The notes under the pieces were generated by a model. The model did not search any database, was not told the origin of the DNA, and was given only the letters and a program-made list of their open reading frames with translations. From positions 1-7,296 of the forward strand of contig JAUWTX010000095.1 in assembly GCA_030614505.1 (NCBI GenBank): a DNA stretch of 7,296 bases, in the 5' to 3' direction. The DNA comes from Desulfuromonadales bacterium. GTDB taxonomy: Bacteria; Desulfobacterota; Desulfuromonadia; Desulfuromonadales; BM103. The first letter of the stretch is position 1; each line of letters begins with the position of its first letter. The position numbers and the translations under genes were made by a program. Of this stretch, positions 5,851 through 7,296 are shown in pieces.

Positions 5851-5880
5851 ATCGTAAAATCACGGACAGTACACTGTCAG
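5851..5880 (-). promoter_or_regulatory. Candidate promoter of the kinase gene
   Basis: On the minus strand CTGACA (5875-5880, five of six matches to TTGACA) and TACGAT (5851-5856) are 18 bases apart. Transcription would begin near 5844, giving a leader of about 50 bases. A 14-base palindrome covers part of the -35 box and the spacer. Seen by eye only. Confidence 0.4.
5865..5878. promoter_or_regulatory. Palindrome GACAGT-AC-ACTGTC, possible operator
   Basis: Two perfect six-base arms flank a two-base centre. The site overlaps the presumed -35 box and spacer of the kinase promoter, the position where a dimeric repressor would block transcription. The loop is too short for a good RNA hairpin and no T run follows, so a DNA-binding site is the better reading. 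The cognate regulator is unknown. Confidence 0.4.
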
Positions 5881-5900
5881 CCAATCCCCTTCCACTGAAA

Positions 5901-6662
5901 TTACCGGGCAACAATGAAACTGCTCGGATACCCATGGGTTTCAATCTGCAGCAGGGCATTAGCGGCCAACGCCATCGAACCATAAAGGCCAACACGGACC
6001 CGGTAGAATTGCTGGCCATTCACCCAGCCTTCGACCACAGCTGAGCTGCCATACTGACCTTTAAGTTTTTCTGCCAAACGATAGGCGTTCGCTTTAACCG
6101 TGAAAGCCCCGACCTGCACCATAAACGGTCCGACATCATAACTGGCCAGTTGTTTGTAGCGTTGTGTCGCTCCGAACTGCGTATCATCACGATAGCCGAG
6201 AGCTTCAATACGTACCGGCGCCGTTCCCGGACCAACCACGCCTAACTCCTTGGCTGCCGAATAAGAGAGGTCAATGATCCGACTCCTGACGAATGGCCCT
6301 CGATCGTTGACCCGTACCACCGTAGAACGACCATTATCGAGATTGGTGACCTTAAGGTAGACGTTCATTGGAAGAGTTTTATGAGCTGCCGTCATGGCAT
6401 ACATGTCGTAGGTCTCGCCATTGCTGGTTTTGCGACCGTGGAATTTCTTACCGTACCAACTGGCAACGCCCTTCTCAGTATAACCTTCCGCAGAAGGTAT
6501 CGGTTGATAGCGCTCGCCATTAACCTCGTAGGCTTTCTGGGTCGGTCTTATATCTGGCTGGGAAGGCGTTTCCAGGACCCGGACATGATAGGCTGGCTCA
6601 CCGCAGGCAGACAGCAGCAGGACCGATATAAACAGACACCCTTTTTGGATATAATTCATCAT
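5901..6662 (-). CDS. rlpA: RlpA septal lipoprotein, lytic transglycosylase-type with SPOR domain
   Basis: A 253-residue lipoprotein. The signal peptide ends in the lipobox LLSAC (lipidated Cys20). A double-psi beta-barrel follows (about 64-155) with GVASWYGKKFHGRKTSNGE, MTAAHKTLP and RVNDRGPF; Glu83, His94 and Asp120 sit at conserved active-site positions of the family. Residues 177-251 form a C-terminal SPOR domain (FMVQVGAF, YRVRVGLY). RlpA proteins with SPOR go to denuded septal peptidoglycan, and the Pseudomonas enzyme cleaves it as a lytic transglycosylase. Length and layout are normal. The start is ATG ATG at 6662/6659; no Shine-Dalgarno is seen, and a promoter-like pair lies so close that the mRNA may be leaderless. 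It is downstream of accA on the same strand but behind an accA terminator, so it is probably transcribed separately. Confidence 0.96.
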   Translation of the reverse strand: MMNYIQKGCLFISVLLLSACGEPAYHVRVLETPSQPDIRPTQKAYEVNGERYQPIPSAEGYTEKGVASWYGKKFHGRKTSNGETYDMYAMTAAHKTLPMNVYLKVTNLDNGRSTVVRVNDRGPFVRSRIIDLSYSAAKELGVVGPGTAPVRIEALGYRDDTQFGATQRYKQLASYDVGPFMVQVGAFTVKANAYRLAEKLKGQYGSSAVVEGWVNGQQFYRVRVGLYGSMALAANALLQIETHGYPSSFIVAR

Positions 6663-6669
6663 GTGGGCA

Positions 6670-6698
6670 TTGATAAAGGAAGCGAGGTACTAAGTCAA
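6670..6698 (-). promoter_or_regulatory. Candidate promoter of rlpA, placed for a leaderless transcript
   Basis: On the minus strand TTGACT (6693-6698, five of six to consensus) and TATCAA (6670-6675, four of six) are exactly 17 bases apart. Only seven bases separate the -10 box from the first rlpA ATG at 6662, so transcription would begin at or next to the start codon. Confidence 0.5.
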
Positions 6699-6740
6699 CA
6701 GGATCAATTCTCAGGTATCAGCGTTCTGCTTGGTATTGTC

Positions 6741-6773
6741 AAAAACAAAGGGGCAGAATAGAAGTTCCGCCCC
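6741..6773 (-). terminator. Intrinsic terminator of accA
   Basis: On the minus strand GGGGCGGAA pairs with TTCTGCCCC (nine pairs, one G-U; arms 6765-6773 and 6750-6758) around the loop CTTCTA. The stem is followed by TTTGTTTTT at 6741-6749. It starts about 35 bases after the accA stop and separates accA from rlpA. Confidence 0.88.
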
Positions 6774-6808
6774 CGCAGGTTTCTCTCTTACTGTCTGGAC
6801 AAACTGAA

Positions 6809-7296
6809 TTATTCTTCAATGACAGACATCGCCCTGAATTTCTGGTAACGCTGCTCAACCAATTCATCAGGGGTAAGTTGCTGCAGTTCGGCCAGATGTT
6901 TTTTAAGATATTCCTTTACTGTTGCGGCTGCAGCAACATGATCATTGTGTGCACCGCCAACCGGCTCAGGAACAACATCGTCAAGAATTGTGCCGAGTGC
7001 ATCGACATCCATAGAAGTCAATTTGAGGGCTTCAGCCGCTTCCGGTCCACGCGTGCCGTCGCTCCAGAGAATTGCGGCACAGCCTTCTGGCGAAATGACC
7101 GCATAAACGGAGTACTGCATCATCTGCACCTTGTTACCAACAGCAATCGCCAGAGCGCCGCCGGAGCCGCCCTCGCCGGTCACCGTAACGATGATCGGTA
7201 CAGTCAGAGCCGCCATCTCACGCAAGTTGCGAGCAATCGCTTCTGCCTGACCGCGCTCCTCAGCACCAATTCCCGGAAAAGCTCCTGGCGTATCAA
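6809..7296 (-). CDS. accA: Acetyl-CoA carboxylase carboxyltransferase subunit alpha, C-terminal half (5' end outside window)
   Basis: The 161 residues seen in full match the C-terminal half of AccA, which with AccD moves carboxyl from carboxybiotin to acetyl-CoA to make malonyl-CoA, the first committed step of fatty-acid synthesis in the cytoplasm. Recognisable segments are DTPGAFPGIGAEERGQAEAI, NLREM, the glycine-rich GEGGSGGALAI turn of the crotonase-like fold, SVYAVISPEGCAAILW, EALKLTS, VPEPVGGAH and the C-terminal YQKFRAM. The reading frame is open to the window edge, with codons beginning at 7294, and stops with TAA at 6809. The full family length is about 320 residues, so roughly half is missing. 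A strong intrinsic terminator follows, so accA ends its transcript here. accD is not in view. Confidence 0.97.
   Translation of the reverse strand, partial: DTPGAFPGIGAEERGQAEAIARNLREMAALTVPIIVTVTGEGGSGGALAIAVGNKVQMMQYSVYAVISPEGCAAILWSDGTRGPEAAEALKLTSMDVDALGTILDDVVPEPVGGAHNDHVAAAATVKEYLKKHLAELQQLTPDELVEQRYQKFRAMSVIEE

Overview
The window looks like a chromosomal segment of a Gram-negative anaerobe. My best guess is a desulfuromonad-type (Geobacter/Desulfuromonas-like) deltaproteobacterium. That rests on the mix of genes, the roughly half-GC composition and the LPGN-type GGDEF sequence, not on any marker gene, so the placement is tentative. There is no insertion sequence, tRNA, rRNA or CRISPR array in view.

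Layout from left to right. (1) 1-972, minus strand: a promoter with an extended -10 box drives a small zinc-ribbon (zf-TFIIB type) protein and, 29 bases further on, a membrane-anchored GGDEF protein that runs off the left edge. (2) 979-1938, minus: a stand-alone Cas6-family protein with no array and no other cas gene beside it. (3) 1939-2082: a divergent promoter region with a palindromic TTGCAA box and a two-copy 16-base direct repeat. (4) 2083-4036, plus: tgt (queuosine tRNA modification) followed by a protein of helical repeats that I cannot name. (5) 4037-4324: non-coding, with two GC-rich hairpins; the leftmost makes a good intrinsic terminator for minus-strand transcription. (6) 4325-5794, minus: a soluble PAS-PAS histidine kinase without an adjacent response regulator. 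(7) 5901-6662, minus: an RlpA lipoprotein (double-psi beta-barrel plus SPOR), possibly read from a leaderless mRNA. (8) 6741-7296, minus: the C-terminal half of accA and its intrinsic terminator.

Most units appear to be independent transcription units of housekeeping type: fatty-acid synthesis (accA), cell-wall remodelling at the septum (rlpA), tRNA modification (tgt) and signalling (kinase, GGDEF protein). The parts most worth following are the orphan Cas6, whose C-terminal RNA-binding glycine loop is intact but whose N-terminal half is diverged; the paired hairpins at 4049-4117, which show GGA in both loops on the plus strand; and the apparent leaderless start of rlpA. I do not see a complete, clearly new multi-gene system.
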